The notes beneath the pieces are model-generated. The model ran no database searches, had not been told where the DNA came from, and worked only from the letters and a program-made list of their open reading frames with translations. A stretch of DNA of 64,000 nt, taken from NCBI RefSeq assembly GCF_000429485.1, contig NZ_KE386907.1:124001-188000 (forward strand). The letters run 5' to 3'. The position numbers and the translations under genes were made by a program. This document shows, in pieces, positions 18,178-26,881 of the stretch. How positions within the stretch are numbered: the stretch's first letter is position 1; each line of letters begins with the position of its first letter. Source of the stretch: Aliagarivorans marinus DSM 23064 (lineage in GTDB: Bacteria; Pseudomonadota; Gammaproteobacteria; Enterobacterales; Celerinatantimonadaceae).

Positions 18178-18254
18178 TCAGACTCGATAGCTTGTCACCA
18201 GAAATGAACGCAGCTTTAACTAACCTTTTCTTTATTTTTTAGTGCGTTACGTAA

Positions 18255-18857
18255 TCAGGAAGGATTGTTTATCTTTATGCAGGTGTGGCCATGCAGCAGT
18301 ACAGACTTTTCATCTGCCGACTTGCCTCTTACCATTCGTAATTCACCTTCCAGCAGCAATTGGCTCCCTTCGCCGCCGTGCTGATCAAGGTACTTAGCCG
18401 GGAAGCCCCATAGCTGGCAATCTATTGGCGCATTGCTGCCGACATCGAGGCTGAGTTTAATAAATTCGCGATCGTTGGTGCTCTTGGCCAAGGCCGAACG
18501 CTTAACCACCTGACCAATTAATTCGCTACGATTCCAATACAATTTGGTGGCCGTGCCTATCAAATCGGCGTTGGTTGCTGTGATGCTGCTGACCAGCTGA
18601 TTTTGCTTGTTGAGCTGTTGATGGTAGTAGCCTTCTAGATGAATACCCTGCCCGGCCACTGCCCCTTGGCTTAAACGCTCAGCCAATTCGCCCTTGGCCT
18701 GTATCGAAAAGTAGTGTTTGCTTTCGCCATCGGCTGCGCGGCTTTTTACCTCAATATCGAAATGGGTGATCGCTTGGCCGTCGGCAAAATACCGGACAAC
18801 CAACTGTTTTGAAACGATATTTCCTAGTAAAACGATACGACTGCGCAGTGACTGCAA
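18255..18857 (-). CDS. Tandem OB-fold, SSB-like protein
   Basis: A 200-residue protein I do not recognise by name. Residues 5-85 (LLGNIVSKQLVVRYFADG, then HFDIEV, FSIQAKGELAERL, GIHLEGYY) follow the strand pattern of bacterial single-stranded DNA-binding proteins. Residues 112-195 repeat it (LIGQVVKRS, FIKLSLDV, CQLWGFPAKYL, QLLLEGEL), which suggests two OB folds in one chain. There is no acidic SSB C-terminal tail. The start is a TTG at 18857 with GGAG eight bases upstream. It diverges from rsuA. A role in binding single-stranded DNA or RNA is inference from the fold. Confidence 0.55.
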   Translation of the reverse strand: MQSLRSRIVLLGNIVSKQLVVRYFADGQAITHFDIEVKSRAADGESKHYFSIQAKGELAERLSQGAVAGQGIHLEGYYHQQLNKQNQLVSSITATNADLIGTATKLYWNRSELIGQVVKRSALAKSTNDREFIKLSLDVGSNAPIDCQLWGFPAKYLDQHGGEGSQLLLEGELRMVRGKSADEKSVLLHGHTCIKINNPS

Positions 18858-18938
18858 GGGACTAACTCCGTTGGTGCTTGAGAGCTTTCCTTTATACCAC
18901 TAAACTTGCCCGCCAAACCATTGATAAAACAACACGCT

Positions 18939-19640
18939 ATGAGCAAGACCATCCGTCTGGATAAGTTTTTGGCACAATCTGTTGGCCTTACCCGCAGTCA
19001 GGCCAAACAAGTGATTAAATCCGGCTCGGTGCTGGTTGATGGCATTGCCACCAAGCAAGCTCAGCACCCTATCTCACCCGATACGCACGTTAGCCTGAAC
19101 GGTAAATCCCTCAGCGCTAAACAGCCGCGTTACATCATGATGAATAAACCCGCGGGCGTGGTCAGTACTGAAGGCGATGCCCACCACCCCAGCGCAACAA
19201 GCTTAATCGAGGATGCAATGCCCGGTGAGTTGCACTGTGCCGGGCGGCTTGACGTCGACACTACAGGCTTGCTGCTGATCACCGACGATGGCCAATGGTC
19301 GCACCGGGTGACCAGCCCGCGCCACAATAAGTCGAAACGCTATCGGGTTGCTCTGGCTGATCCCATTGATCAAGCCGCGCTCGACACCTTGGCCCAAGGC
19401 GTGCTGCTACGCAACGAGGACAAGCCGACCCTGCCGGCAACCTTAGAGCAACTTGCCCCAACTGAGGTGCTGATCACCATCAGTGAAGGCCGCTACCATC
19501 AGGTGAAACGCATGTTTGCCTTTATTGGTAACAAGGTAGAAGCCCTGCACCGCGAAGCCATCGGCGACTTGGAGCTACCCACGGAGCTAGAACCGGGCGA
19601 TTACTGTGAGCTAACTGCCGAGCAGATCGCGCTGTTTTAG
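18939..19640 (+). CDS. rsuA: 16S rRNA pseudouridine-516 synthase RsuA
   Basis: Converts U516 of 16S rRNA to pseudouridine. The 233-residue protein has an N-terminal S4 RNA-binding domain (IRLDKFLAQSVGLTRSQAKQVI, residues 4-25) and the RsuA-family catalytic domain with the active aspartate in GRLDVDTTGLLL. Its length is near the 231 residues of E. coli RsuA, which supports RsuA over RluB, RluE and RluF. The ATG at 18939 is chosen by homology; the SD is poor. Confidence 0.88.
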   Translation: MSKTIRLDKFLAQSVGLTRSQAKQVIKSGSVLVDGIATKQAQHPISPDTHVSLNGKSLSAKQPRYIMMNKPAGVVSTEGDAHHPSATSLIEDAMPGELHCAGRLDVDTTGLLLITDDGQWSHRVTSPRHNKSKRYRVALADPIDQAALDTLAQGVLLRNEDKPTLPATLEQLAPTEVLITISEGRYHQVKRMFAFIGNKVEALHREAIGDLELPTELEPGDYCELTAEQIALF

Positions 19641-19708
19641 AAAGATTTTGCCCGAAAATAGTTGCCGCCTTACTAAATATCCCAATACAGTTCAGTAATT
19701 GGCTTCAC

Positions 19709-19714
19709 TATAAT
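19709..19714 (+). promoter_or_regulatory. Candidate -10 of the malZ promoter
   Basis: Perfect TATAAT, with a weak -35 (TACAGT, 19686-19691) at 17 bp. It would start transcription near 19721 and give a leader of about 147 nt. Confidence 0.45.
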
Positions 19715-19739
19715 TCAGGTCGTATTAATAGAATGAAGC

Positions 19740-19845
19740 CGCCTCGGCACACAACGCTGAGGCGAATGGATACCCCCTTCTAACAAGTAACCGCCAGGCA
19801 AGTGCGGCAGCCCAACGGTAACGGGCGATTAAATAGAAGGGGTAT
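19740..19845 (+). ncRNA. Structured 5' leader of malZ (candidate cis-regulatory RNA)
   Basis: First a nine-pair hairpin with a seven-base loop: CGCCTCGGC (19740-19748) with GCTGAGGCG (19756-19764), one G-U. Then a closing stem ATACCCCCTTCTA (19770-19782) with TAGAAGGGGTAT (19834-19845), twelve pairs and one bulged C. It encloses two small hairpins, CCGC/GCGG (19791-19807) and GCCC/GGGC (19810-19826), each with a nine-base loop, so the whole forms a three-way junction. The stem ends 22 bases before the malZ ATG. I match it to no riboswitch I know; a regulatory role is inference. Confidence 0.5.
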
Positions 19846-19867
19846 AACAATAACTAGCGGGATCACT

Positions 19868-21724
19868 ATGAAACAACACACCCTTTTCCACCCTCAGTCC
19901 GAGGTCACGCGCGTCCCCGGCGAATTTGGCGAGCAGTTTCTGCTTACCCTGTTAACCGCGCCTGAGCATCGCAACGAACAAGCCATCAAGCAATTGTTCG
20001 TGCGCGCTGAGCCGGACCATGAAGAGACCCTCTTCGCCATGAAGCGCCAAGGCCAGCGCTATGGCTGGGATGTTTGGCAGGCGACGATTCCGGTAGCGCC
20101 GCATAGCCACCAAACCCTGTATTGTTTCAAGGCGCTGTTTGAATCCGGCCAAATCTATCTCCATGCCGCAGGCCAAAGCCCACGCTTACCGCAAAAGCAC
20201 CAACAGTTTCGCATCAGCCAGTTCCAACCACCGGAGTGGGTTAAACAGCAGGTGTTCTATCAGATCTTCCCGGAGCGCTTCCATAATGGCGATCCGAGCA
20301 ACGACTACATTGCGCAGCACTACCCGTTCGAAAGTAACAAGCCGGTGGTTATCAAGCAGTGGGGAGAGCCAGTAGCCGCCAGCCACGACGGCACCGGTGC
20401 CAGTGAGTTCTATGGCGGCGACCTTCCCGGCATTACCCAAAAACTCGATTATTTGCAGGAGCTGGGCATCACCGGGATCTACCTAAACCCGATTTTTCAC
20501 TCTCCGAGCAACCACAAATACGATACCTTCGATTATCTGCAGGTTGACCCCTGTTTTGGTGGCAACCAAGCGCTGGTAGAGCTCAGTGAGGCGATGAAGC
20601 AGCGCGAGATGCGTTTGATGCTTGACGCCGTAGTCAACCACACCTCCAGCCAACATCCGTGGATCGATGTTCCTAAGAAACTTGATGGCGGTGCGTTTGA
20701 CAATGAAGTCTCTGCCTATCGTGACTTCTATAACTTCTTTGACGATGGTAACTACTGGTCGTGGAAGGGCTGTGACACTCTGCCGAAGCTAAACTTCGCC
20801 AACGACGAGGTGCGCGATTATATCTACACCAGCGAAAACTCAGTGCTAAAACACTGGCTGCGTCCGCCCTATTCCATCGATGCCTGGCGCTTTGACGTTG
20901 TACATATGCTTGGCGAGACCACCAGCGCGGAGAACAACGGCTATTATGTCGCCCAGTTCCGCGACGCCATCAAGCAAACCAATCCAGACGCCTATATGAT
21001 TGGCGAGCACTTCGCTGAGGCCACCCAGTGGCTGCAAGGCGAGCAAGAAGATGGCGCCATGAACTACTATGGCTTCGCCCATCCGGTGATTGCTTTCTTG
21101 CTTGGAAAAGACGTTCCCGCTGCACACCCGGTAGAATTGTCAGCCGATGAGTTCGTTGAGTGGCTGGACCAGGCCGCCGCCAGCATTCCCTTTGCCAACC
21201 AACTCGCCCAATACAACCTGCTGGACAGTCATGACACCGCACGCTTCCTCTACCTGGCAGATGGCGATAAACAAGCGCTTAAACTGGCCACCACCTTGCT
21301 GCTCACCTACAAGGGCGTGCCGTCGATCTACTACGGCGATGAAGTGGGCCTAAGCGGTGGCTACGACCCGGATTGTCGTCGCTGCTTTCCGTGGGATGAG
21401 AGTGAGTGGGACCACGACTTACTTAGCTACAACAAGCAGCTAATCTCCCTGCGCAAGCAACGGATCGAACTGCAGCAAGGCGACCTGTTCACCTTGTACA
21501 CCGACCAAGATTGCTGGGCCTTTATGCGCTACCTCAACGGCCAGCATAGCGTCGTTGTGGTAAACCGCGGTGCCGCGCGCGACCTACAGCTGCCGCTTGC
21601 GATGGTTTCTGGCGAACAGCGCTACCACGAGCTGTTTAGTGGACAGGCCGTGCAAGCTGAAAACAGCGTACTAAGCCTAGGTGTAGCCGAAAAAGCCAGC
21701 CTGGTGCTAAGCAGCGTCAGCTAG
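19868..21724 (+). CDS. malZ: Maltodextrin glucosidase, GH13 family
   Basis: Releases glucose from the reducing end of maltodextrins. The 618-residue protein has an N-terminal beta domain (about 1-115) and a GH13 barrel starting QVFYQIFPERFHNGDP. The catalytic residues appear as Asp in AWRFDVVHML, Glu in MIGEHFAEA and Asp in LLDSHDTARF. Length and motif spelling match MalZ (604 residues in E. coli) better than periplasmic neopullulanases, and no signal peptide is present. The ATG at 19868 has GGGA at seven bases. It ends overlapping the rmuC 3' end by 8 bp and is preceded by a structured leader. Confidence 0.88.
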   Translation: MKQHTLFHPQSEVTRVPGEFGEQFLLTLLTAPEHRNEQAIKQLFVRAEPDHEETLFAMKRQGQRYGWDVWQATIPVAPHSHQTLYCFKALFESGQIYLHAAGQSPRLPQKHQQFRISQFQPPEWVKQQVFYQIFPERFHNGDPSNDYIAQHYPFESNKPVVIKQWGEPVAASHDGTGASEFYGGDLPGITQKLDYLQELGITGIYLNPIFHSPSNHKYDTFDYLQVDPCFGGNQALVELSEAMKQREMRLMLDAVVNHTSSQHPWIDVPKKLDGGAFDNEVSAYRDFYNFFDDGNYWSWKGCDTLPKLNFANDEVRDYIYTSENSVLKHWLRPPYSIDAWRFDVVHMLGETTSAENNGYYVAQFRDAIKQTNPDAYMIGEHFAEATQWLQGEQEDGAMNYYGFAHPVIAFLLGKDVPAAHPVELSADEFVEWLDQAAASIPFANQLAQYNLLDSHDTARFLYLADGDKQALKLATTLLLTYKGVPSIYYGDEVGLSGGYDPDCRRCFPWDESEWDHDLLSYNKQLISLRKQRIELQQGDLFTLYTDQDCWAFMRYLNGQHSVVVVNRGAARDLQLPLAMVSGEQRYHELFSGQAVQAENSVLSLGVAEKASLVLSSVS

Positions 21725-23165
21725 CCTCTTCATCGCTACTCTGATCATCACTAGTCAGAGAAGGCTCAACCTTAGCAACGTCGCTCAATTGAGCGACGTT
21801 TTTGTTGGTGGGTACGTGCATCTCTTTAAGCAACTCGGCTTGGCGCATCAAGTTGCCTCGCCCGGTAGAAAGCTTGCCCAGCGCAGCCTGATAGCTCTCC
21901 TGAGCCCGCTCCAACTGCTGCCCGTGAGATTGCAGATCTTGGGTGAAGGCCGCAAACTTGTCGTAGAGCTTGCCGGCCCGGGCGGCGATCAGTTTGGCAT
22001 TTTGCTGCTGGTACTCCATCTTCCATAGGTTGTTGATGGTGCGCAGGGCCACCATTAAGGAGCTGGGGCTGACCAGCAAGATGTTCGAATCCAAGGCCAG
22101 GCTCACCAAGTCACCTTGATGCTGTACGGCGGCGATATAGGCGCTTTCTATCGGCACAAACATCAGCACGTAATCCAAGCTCTGAATGCTATGCAGCGTT
22201 TGATAGTCTTTGCGGGCTAAACCTTTGATGTGATTGCGCAGCGATAAGCAGTGCTCATCAAGCGCACTGGCAGCGCTAAGCGGATCCTCACTGTTATAGA
22301 AACGCTCGTAGGCGGTCAGGCTCACCTTGGAGTCTACTACCACCGATTTATCATCGGGAAGCTTCACCACCACATCAGGCTTGATCACCTTCCCTTGCTG
22401 ATTATCGCCCACCACCTGGGTTTGATACTCAAGTCCCGGGCGCAGCCCAGCGTCTTGTAAGATGCGCTCCAACACCACCTCGCCCCAGTTGCCCTGCTGC
22501 TTGCTGTCGCCTTTAAGGGCACGAGTTAAGTTGTGTGCATCGTCACTCAGCTGCTGATTGAGTTTTTGCAGCTGCAGCAGCTGGTCACGCAGGGAGTGGC
22601 GCTGTTGCGCCTCGTTCTGATGATTCTGCTGGATCTGCAGGCGAAAGCTCTGCAACTGTTCCTTGAGCGGATCCAACAGGTGCTTCAGCCCTTGTTCGCT
22701 TTGCTGCTGCAAATGTTGCTGCTTGCTCTCTAAGACTTTATTGGCCAAGGCTTCGAACTGTTGCTGGAGGCGCTGTTCGCCCTGCTCTAGCTGCACAATG
22801 CGTTGCTGAGCGGTCTTCTCTTGCTCGCCGCTGACCGCTAACTGTTTTTCTAACGCGATGATCTGTTGCTGCTGGGCTTGAGATAGTTGCTGGGTGTCAG
22901 AGAGCTGCTGGCGATACACCTGAAGCTGGGCGAGCTCTTGCTGCATTGCTGCACTTTGTTGCTGCTGATGATGCAAGGCGTCGGTGGCTTGATCGAGCTC
23001 TTGCAGAGTCAGCTCTTTTTCAGTGTGCAGCGCAGCCAGTTGCTGCTGGGCTTCGCCTAGCTCGCGCTGCCTACGTTGTGACAACACAACTAATGCTATC
23101 ACTGCAACCAACAGCAACAACGCGCCAAAGACGACAAGGTAGAGAGAAGAAAGTGGAATATTCAC
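21717..23165 (-). CDS. rmuC: DNA recombination protein RmuC
   Basis: Predicted nuclease-fold protein that limits inversion at short inverted repeats. The 482-residue product has one N-terminal membrane helix (about 5-28), a long glutamine-rich coiled coil (about 30-215) and the conserved RmuC domain beginning GNWGEVVLERILQDAGL near residue 225, with KPDVVVKLPDDKSVVVDSK after it. It starts at a GTG at 23165 with a weak SD. It converges on malZ with an 8 bp overlap of coding ends. Confidence 0.93.
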   Translation of the reverse strand: MNIPLSSLYLVVFGALLLLVAVIALVVLSQRRQRELGEAQQQLAALHTEKELTLQELDQATDALHHQQQQSAAMQQELAQLQVYRQQLSDTQQLSQAQQQQIIALEKQLAVSGEQEKTAQQRIVQLEQGEQRLQQQFEALANKVLESKQQHLQQQSEQGLKHLLDPLKEQLQSFRLQIQQNHQNEAQQRHSLRDQLLQLQKLNQQLSDDAHNLTRALKGDSKQQGNWGEVVLERILQDAGLRPGLEYQTQVVGDNQQGKVIKPDVVVKLPDDKSVVVDSKVSLTAYERFYNSEDPLSAASALDEHCLSLRNHIKGLARKDYQTLHSIQSLDYVLMFVPIESAYIAAVQHQGDLVSLALDSNILLVSPSSLMVALRTINNLWKMEYQQQNAKLIAARAGKLYDKFAAFTQDLQSHGQQLERAQESYQAALGKLSTGRGNLMRQAELLKEMHVPTNKNVAQLSDVAKVEPSLTSDDQSSDEEAS

Positions 23166-23276
23166 GCAGCGGCCATTGCAGTTAATCTAACTTGCTAGCT
23201 ATTATGCACAATGACCACAATACCTGCCAAACTCAACGCAGTTAACACATTGAAAATTAGACGATAAGGTTAAGAA

Positions 23277-23564
23277 ATGGGCATTTTCTCTTCGATTAAA
23301 GCACTGTTCGCGGGTGGCCAGTCTGCCGCTTCCTCTCACCCAGCAGAAGATTACCAAGGCTTTAGCATTCAACCGACTCCGCAGCGCGCCAACGGTCAGT
23401 ATCGTGTTGCTGCGCTAATCAGCAAAACCATTGATGGCGAATTAAAAGAACATCAGTTTATCCGCTCAGATACCTGTGGCAGTGAAAGCGACGCTGCAGA
23501 GCTGGCGCTTAGCAAATGCCGGATGTTTATCGACCAGCAAGGCGAGAAAATCTTTGAGAACTAA
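23277..23564 (+). CDS. HlyU-family small protein
   Basis: A 95-residue protein with the pattern of Pfam family HlyU (PF10115): a short hydrophobic N-terminus MGIFSSIKALFAGG, then YQGFSIQPTPQ, YRVAALISK, HQFIRSDTC and FIDQQGEKIFEN. Despite the family name there is no clear DNA-binding motif, and it is distinct from the ArsR-type HlyU of Vibrio cholerae. Function unknown. It precedes cnoX in the same direction by 61 bp. Confidence 0.7.
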   Translation: MGIFSSIKALFAGGQSAASSHPAEDYQGFSIQPTPQRANGQYRVAALISKTIDGELKEHQFIRSDTCGSESDAAELALSKCRMFIDQQGEKIFEN

Positions 23565-23625
23565 TGGTTGAAAACCAGCTGCATCGCCGCCATTACTAGT
23601 TCAAACGCATACCCAGAGCGAAAAC

Positions 23626-24468
23626 ATGTTTACAGAGATTACCTTTGAAAATGCCCAACAGGCACTGATTGAAAGCTCCCTCAATCAAACCGTTGTGGTT
23701 CAATTTTATTCCCCGTCCAGCCCTGCTTGTGAGCCTATCTCCCAGCAACTGGCCGCGCTGGCACAGCAATACCCGGGGCAGTTCGCACTCACCCGTCTAA
23801 ACATGGACGAGTTGGCCCCACTTGCTGCACAGCTTGGGGTTGGCCAAGCACCGGCCATCCTGATTTTGCAGCAAGGTCGTCCGGTAGATGGCACCAACGA
23901 CTTCTCACAAGCCACTGCAGTGAGCGACTTGATTGCCCGTCACCTGCCTAAGCCTGAAGATCTTGCGCTCACCGCAGCCACTGGCGAGCTAGAGCAAGGT
24001 AACGTTGAGGCGGCGCTTACCGCCGCTCGCGACGCCTATGCCATCGACCAGCAGCGCAGCGACATTAAGTTTGCGCTGATCCGCGCGTTGCTTGAGAACC
24101 GCAAGGCCGAAGAGGCCGAGCAGCTTCTTGATAGCCTGCCGCTTGAAGACCAGCAGGCTGACTATCAGGCGCTGCGTAGCCAGTTGGAGCTGCTACAAGC
24201 CGCCGCCGATAGCCCGGAGATCCGAGCGCTAGAAGAGCAGCTTGCTGCCGCACCTGACAACCTGCAGCTGCGCCTCGATCTGGCGATTCAATACTCGCAA
24301 AACGGTCGTAATGAAGAGGCGCTCGAATCGCTGTTTAGCATGCTAAAACAGAATCTTGACGTTCTCGATGGTCAAGTAAAGAAGCATTTCTTGGATATGT
24401 TGGTGACCTTGAACGGCGAAGCGATTGCCTCAACCTATCGCCGCCAGTACTACTCGTTGCTTTACTAA
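23626..24468 (+). CDS. cnoX: CnoX (YbbN), thioredoxin-like chaperone
   Basis: A 280-residue protein: a thioredoxin fold (about 1-110) followed by TPR-like helices (about 115-280, ending RRQYYSLLY). The active-site position reads SSPAC (31-35), keeping only Cys35, as in the SxxC form of E. coli CnoX. That protein is a holdase that forms mixed disulfides and hands clients to GroEL and DnaK under hypochlorous stress. The single cysteine argues against ordinary thioredoxin activity. Confidence 0.9.
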   Translation: MFTEITFENAQQALIESSLNQTVVVQFYSPSSPACEPISQQLAALAQQYPGQFALTRLNMDELAPLAAQLGVGQAPAILILQQGRPVDGTNDFSQATAVSDLIARHLPKPEDLALTAATGELEQGNVEAALTAARDAYAIDQQRSDIKFALIRALLENRKAEEAEQLLDSLPLEDQQADYQALRSQLELLQAAADSPEIRALEEQLAAAPDNLQLRLDLAIQYSQNGRNEEALESLFSMLKQNLDVLDGQVKKHFLDMLVTLNGEAIASTYRRQYYSLLY

Positions 24469-24493
24469 GTTTGCTAAGGCCGTATTCGATATC

Positions 24494-24524
24494 AAGAGCA
24501 AGCCGCAGGGCTTGCTCTTTTTCG
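24494..24524 (+). terminator. Rho-independent terminator of cnoX
   Basis: AAGAGCAAGCC / GGCTTGCTCTT hairpin with a short loop and a T run, 26 bp after the stop. Confidence 0.9.
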
Positions 24525-24536
24525 TTATGAGCCCGC

Positions 24537-25802
24537 TTATTTTTGCGCCATCAATGCAATGATCGCCTTGTCGCTGTAGCGCATGGCATCCCGGGATAGC
24601 TCGCCAAGGCGCTGGATACTCTCGTCGACACAGTCCTCGACGATGCCCTGCTCTGCACCGATCTGACTGCCCCCCAAGGCCATTATCGCCGCTTTTACCG
24701 CCGCGCTGGCACCGGTAGATACTTTGAGTGCACAGCCAGGCTTGGCACCGTCACAAAAGATCCCAGAGACATCGCCAATCATTAACTTGATAGCCTGCTC
24801 GATTTGCTGATTGGACCCACCCATCAGCCAACACAGTGCCGCAGCGCTGCCCATAGCGGCAGTGGTTCCCGCACATAGCGCCGAAAGCTTGTCTTGAAAA
24901 GACTTAATGTAAATCGCACACAGGTGACTGATGGCTAGAGCCCGCAATAGCTTTGCTTGCTCCACATTGACAATCTGCGCATAGGCTAGCACCGGCATGG
25001 TGGCAGCAATGCCTTGATTGCCGCTGCCTGAATTGGACATCGCCGCCAGCGGCGCACCGCCCATTCTCGCATCCGATGCCGCGGCAGTTAAACGTACCGC
25101 ACGGTTTAACACATCGTCGGCTAACAACCCGCTGTCTACCTGCGCCTGTAAACTGCGCCCCACCGACAAGCCATAGTGGCCGGTAAGGCCTGCATCGGCT
25201 AGCTTGAGATTAAGTGTCGCGGCTTGGCGTAGCGCGTCGAGTTCAGCGACCTCGACGGTGCTTGCGTAGGCGACGATCTGCGAAATCGAGATATCACTTG
25301 CGGCGCGTTCGGCCTGCGACGTTTCATCGAGGGCGCTATGTAGCAGCTCACCAGCGACCTTCACTGAGCTGAACCGGCAATGACTACCGCTGATTACTAC
25401 TTCCACTGGCTTGTCCGCCTTAACAACTAAACGGGTATACAGAGGGTCGTCTGATTCCACCAATGAGATAGTCACCCAGTCAGATTCAACAAGTTCTGCC
25501 GCCTGCTCCAGCGCAGCATCGTTGATACCATGCAGCACCTCTAGCCCGGCATCGGCGTCACCGCAGCACCAGCCCAACGCCGTGGCAATCTCCAGCCCAC
25601 AGCGACCGGTTCCCGGGACGACAACCCCTTTGGCGTTTTTGTAAAGGTTGTGGCTAACTTCAAGGTGAACACTCGCAGGATGTGTACTCGCATAACGCTT
25701 GGCCTTGGCTGCCACCAAGGCCGCGGTTAAGGGCTCGGTACAGCCAGTAGCGGGTTTAACCCGTTGATTTATCAGTTGAGTGTAGGGATGTAACTGTGCC
25801 AT
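24537..25802 (-). CDS. cyuA: L-cysteine desulfidase family protein (UPF0597)
   Basis: Predicted iron-sulfur enzyme that breaks L-cysteine into pyruvate, ammonia and sulfide. The 421-residue protein has the family cysteine motifs KPATGCTEPLTAAL near residue 20, GTGRCGLE near 70 and KPGCALKVSTG in the C-terminal part, as in YhaM/CyuA. The ATG at 25802 has AGAGG at five bases; a GTG two codons upstream is an alternative. The usual neighbours cyuP and cyuR are absent, so the gene stands alone. Confidence 0.85.
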   Translation of the reverse strand: MAQLHPYTQLINQRVKPATGCTEPLTAALVAAKAKRYASTHPASVHLEVSHNLYKNAKGVVVPGTGRCGLEIATALGWCCGDADAGLEVLHGINDAALEQAAELVESDWVTISLVESDDPLYTRLVVKADKPVEVVISGSHCRFSSVKVAGELLHSALDETSQAERAASDISISQIVAYASTVEVAELDALRQAATLNLKLADAGLTGHYGLSVGRSLQAQVDSGLLADDVLNRAVRLTAAASDARMGGAPLAAMSNSGSGNQGIAATMPVLAYAQIVNVEQAKLLRALAISHLCAIYIKSFQDKLSALCAGTTAAMGSAAALCWLMGGSNQQIEQAIKLMIGDVSGIFCDGAKPGCALKVSTGASAAVKAAIMALGGSQIGAEQGIVEDCVDESIQRLGELSRDAMRYSDKAIIALMAQK

Positions 25803-25945
25803 ACGCACCTCTTGCTAAGCCTTTGATTTAGCTTAGAAGAAGCGCTACAGCACAGTTTTGCGAAATTCTGACTAGTTATCAGAGGAAAGAGAAATATTTT
25901 CTACAATAAGGCTCGCTAGCAAAACGTTTTCACTCTTTAGGGCGA

Positions 25946-26542
25946 TTACCAGTCAATCCCCTTGCGCGCCTTGATACCACTTTCGAAAGCATGTTTAACA
26001 CTTTTGACCTCAGACACCGTGTCGGCGATCTCAAGCACCGCCCGATGACAGGCACGCCCCGTGACAATAACACTTTGCTCCTTTGGTCGGCTTTGGATGG
26101 CGTTCACCACTTCCTCCACAGGTAAGTAGTGGTAGCTCAGCATGTAGGTCAGCTCATCGAGCACAATAAGGTCTATAGACGGGTCAGAAAACCATGGCAG
26201 CGTTTGCTGCCAAACGCGCTCTGCAGCGTCGATATCAGCCTGCTTGTCTTGAGTGTCCCAAGTAAAACCGGTGGCCATCACCGCAAATTCAACCCCGTGT
26301 TGCTCCAGGATATTACGCTCGCCGCAATCCCAGGTACCTTTAATAAATTGAGCGACTTTGACGTGCTGGCCATGCCCCACCGCGCGCACCGCACAACCAT
26401 AGGCCGAGCTGGATTTACCCTTGCCATTACCGGTTAACACCAGCACGATGCCGCGCTCCTCGCTCGCCTTTTCAACCTTTGCATCAACACTCTCTTTTAG
26501 GCGTTGTTGGCGCTGCTGATGGCGTTGTTGATTGTTTGCCAT
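25946..26542 (-). CDS. btuR: Cob(I)alamin adenosyltransferase (CobA/BtuR type)
   Basis: Transfers the adenosyl group of ATP to cob(I)alamin. The 198-residue protein has the Walker-type GNGKGKSS at 38-45, then AVGHGQHVKVAQFIKG and VLDELTYMLSY, all diagnostic of the CobA/CobO/BtuR family. AAGGAGG five bases before the ATG is one of the strongest ribosome binding sites in the window. A MITE-like element begins 28 bp upstream of the start, so its promoter must lie within or be disturbed by that element. I see no cobalamin riboswitch. Confidence 0.94.
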   Translation of the reverse strand: MANNQQRHQQRQQRLKESVDAKVEKASEERGIVLVLTGNGKGKSSSAYGCAVRAVGHGQHVKVAQFIKGTWDCGERNILEQHGVEFAVMATGFTWDTQDKQADIDAAERVWQQTLPWFSDPSIDLIVLDELTYMLSYHYLPVEEVVNAIQSRPKEQSVIVTGRACHRAVLEIADTVSEVKSVKHAFESGIKARKGIDW

Positions 26543-26569
26543 ACTCCTCCTTTATCATCGGCTTTTTGA

Positions 26570-26825
26570 TAGGGCGTGTTGACCTTCGGTGTTCATTTTT
26601 GCAGCTAACTCCGAGTATTTGTAAATACTGCCGCGACACACCTAATCATTTTGCTCATACGAACGTCTCGTAGCAATGATGACGCTGCCCGTTGGGCTCA
26701 TGTAAACAGCGTCTTTGCTGCGTCCCTCGCTCCTCGCATAGAAAAACTATGCGTCGTCACTCACTCCTTGCACAGACGCCGTTTCCATTGAGCAAAATTC
26801 GAACCCCAAAGAACAACACGCCCTA
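26570..26825. mobile_element. MITE-like repeat, 256 bp, with 12 bp terminal inverted repeats
   Basis: TAGGGCGTGTTG (26570-26581) and CAACACGCCCTA (26814-26825) are perfect inverted ends; similarity extends imperfectly to about 33 bp. The outer TA on both sides could be the target duplication. Inside are nested inverted repeats: AGTATTT/AAATACT (26614-26629), GACGCTG/CAGCGTC (26681-26713) and GCATAG-aaaaa-CTATGC (26736-26752). There is no transposase and no credible ORF. It fills the btuR/rnb gap of 339 bp. I believe such elements recur in Vibrio- and Shewanella-like genomes, but no other copy is in this window. Confidence 0.7.
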
Positions 26826-26881
26826 GCCTGAAAACAGTTGCTTGTGTATAGTTCAGGCCAAGGCCTACATTGATTGAAAAT

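Noticed and set aside
19770-19845. tRNA or tRNA-like gene in the malZ leader
   Set aside because: The closing stem is too long, there are only two inner arms, and no T-loop or anticodon arm is present.
22251-22733. Leu/Gln-rich plus-strand frames opposite rmuC
   Set aside because: They are complements of the glutamine-rich RmuC coiled coil.
26543-26881. Cobalamin riboswitch upstream of btuR
   Set aside because: No B12-box-like sequence is visible; the region is occupied by the MITE-like element.
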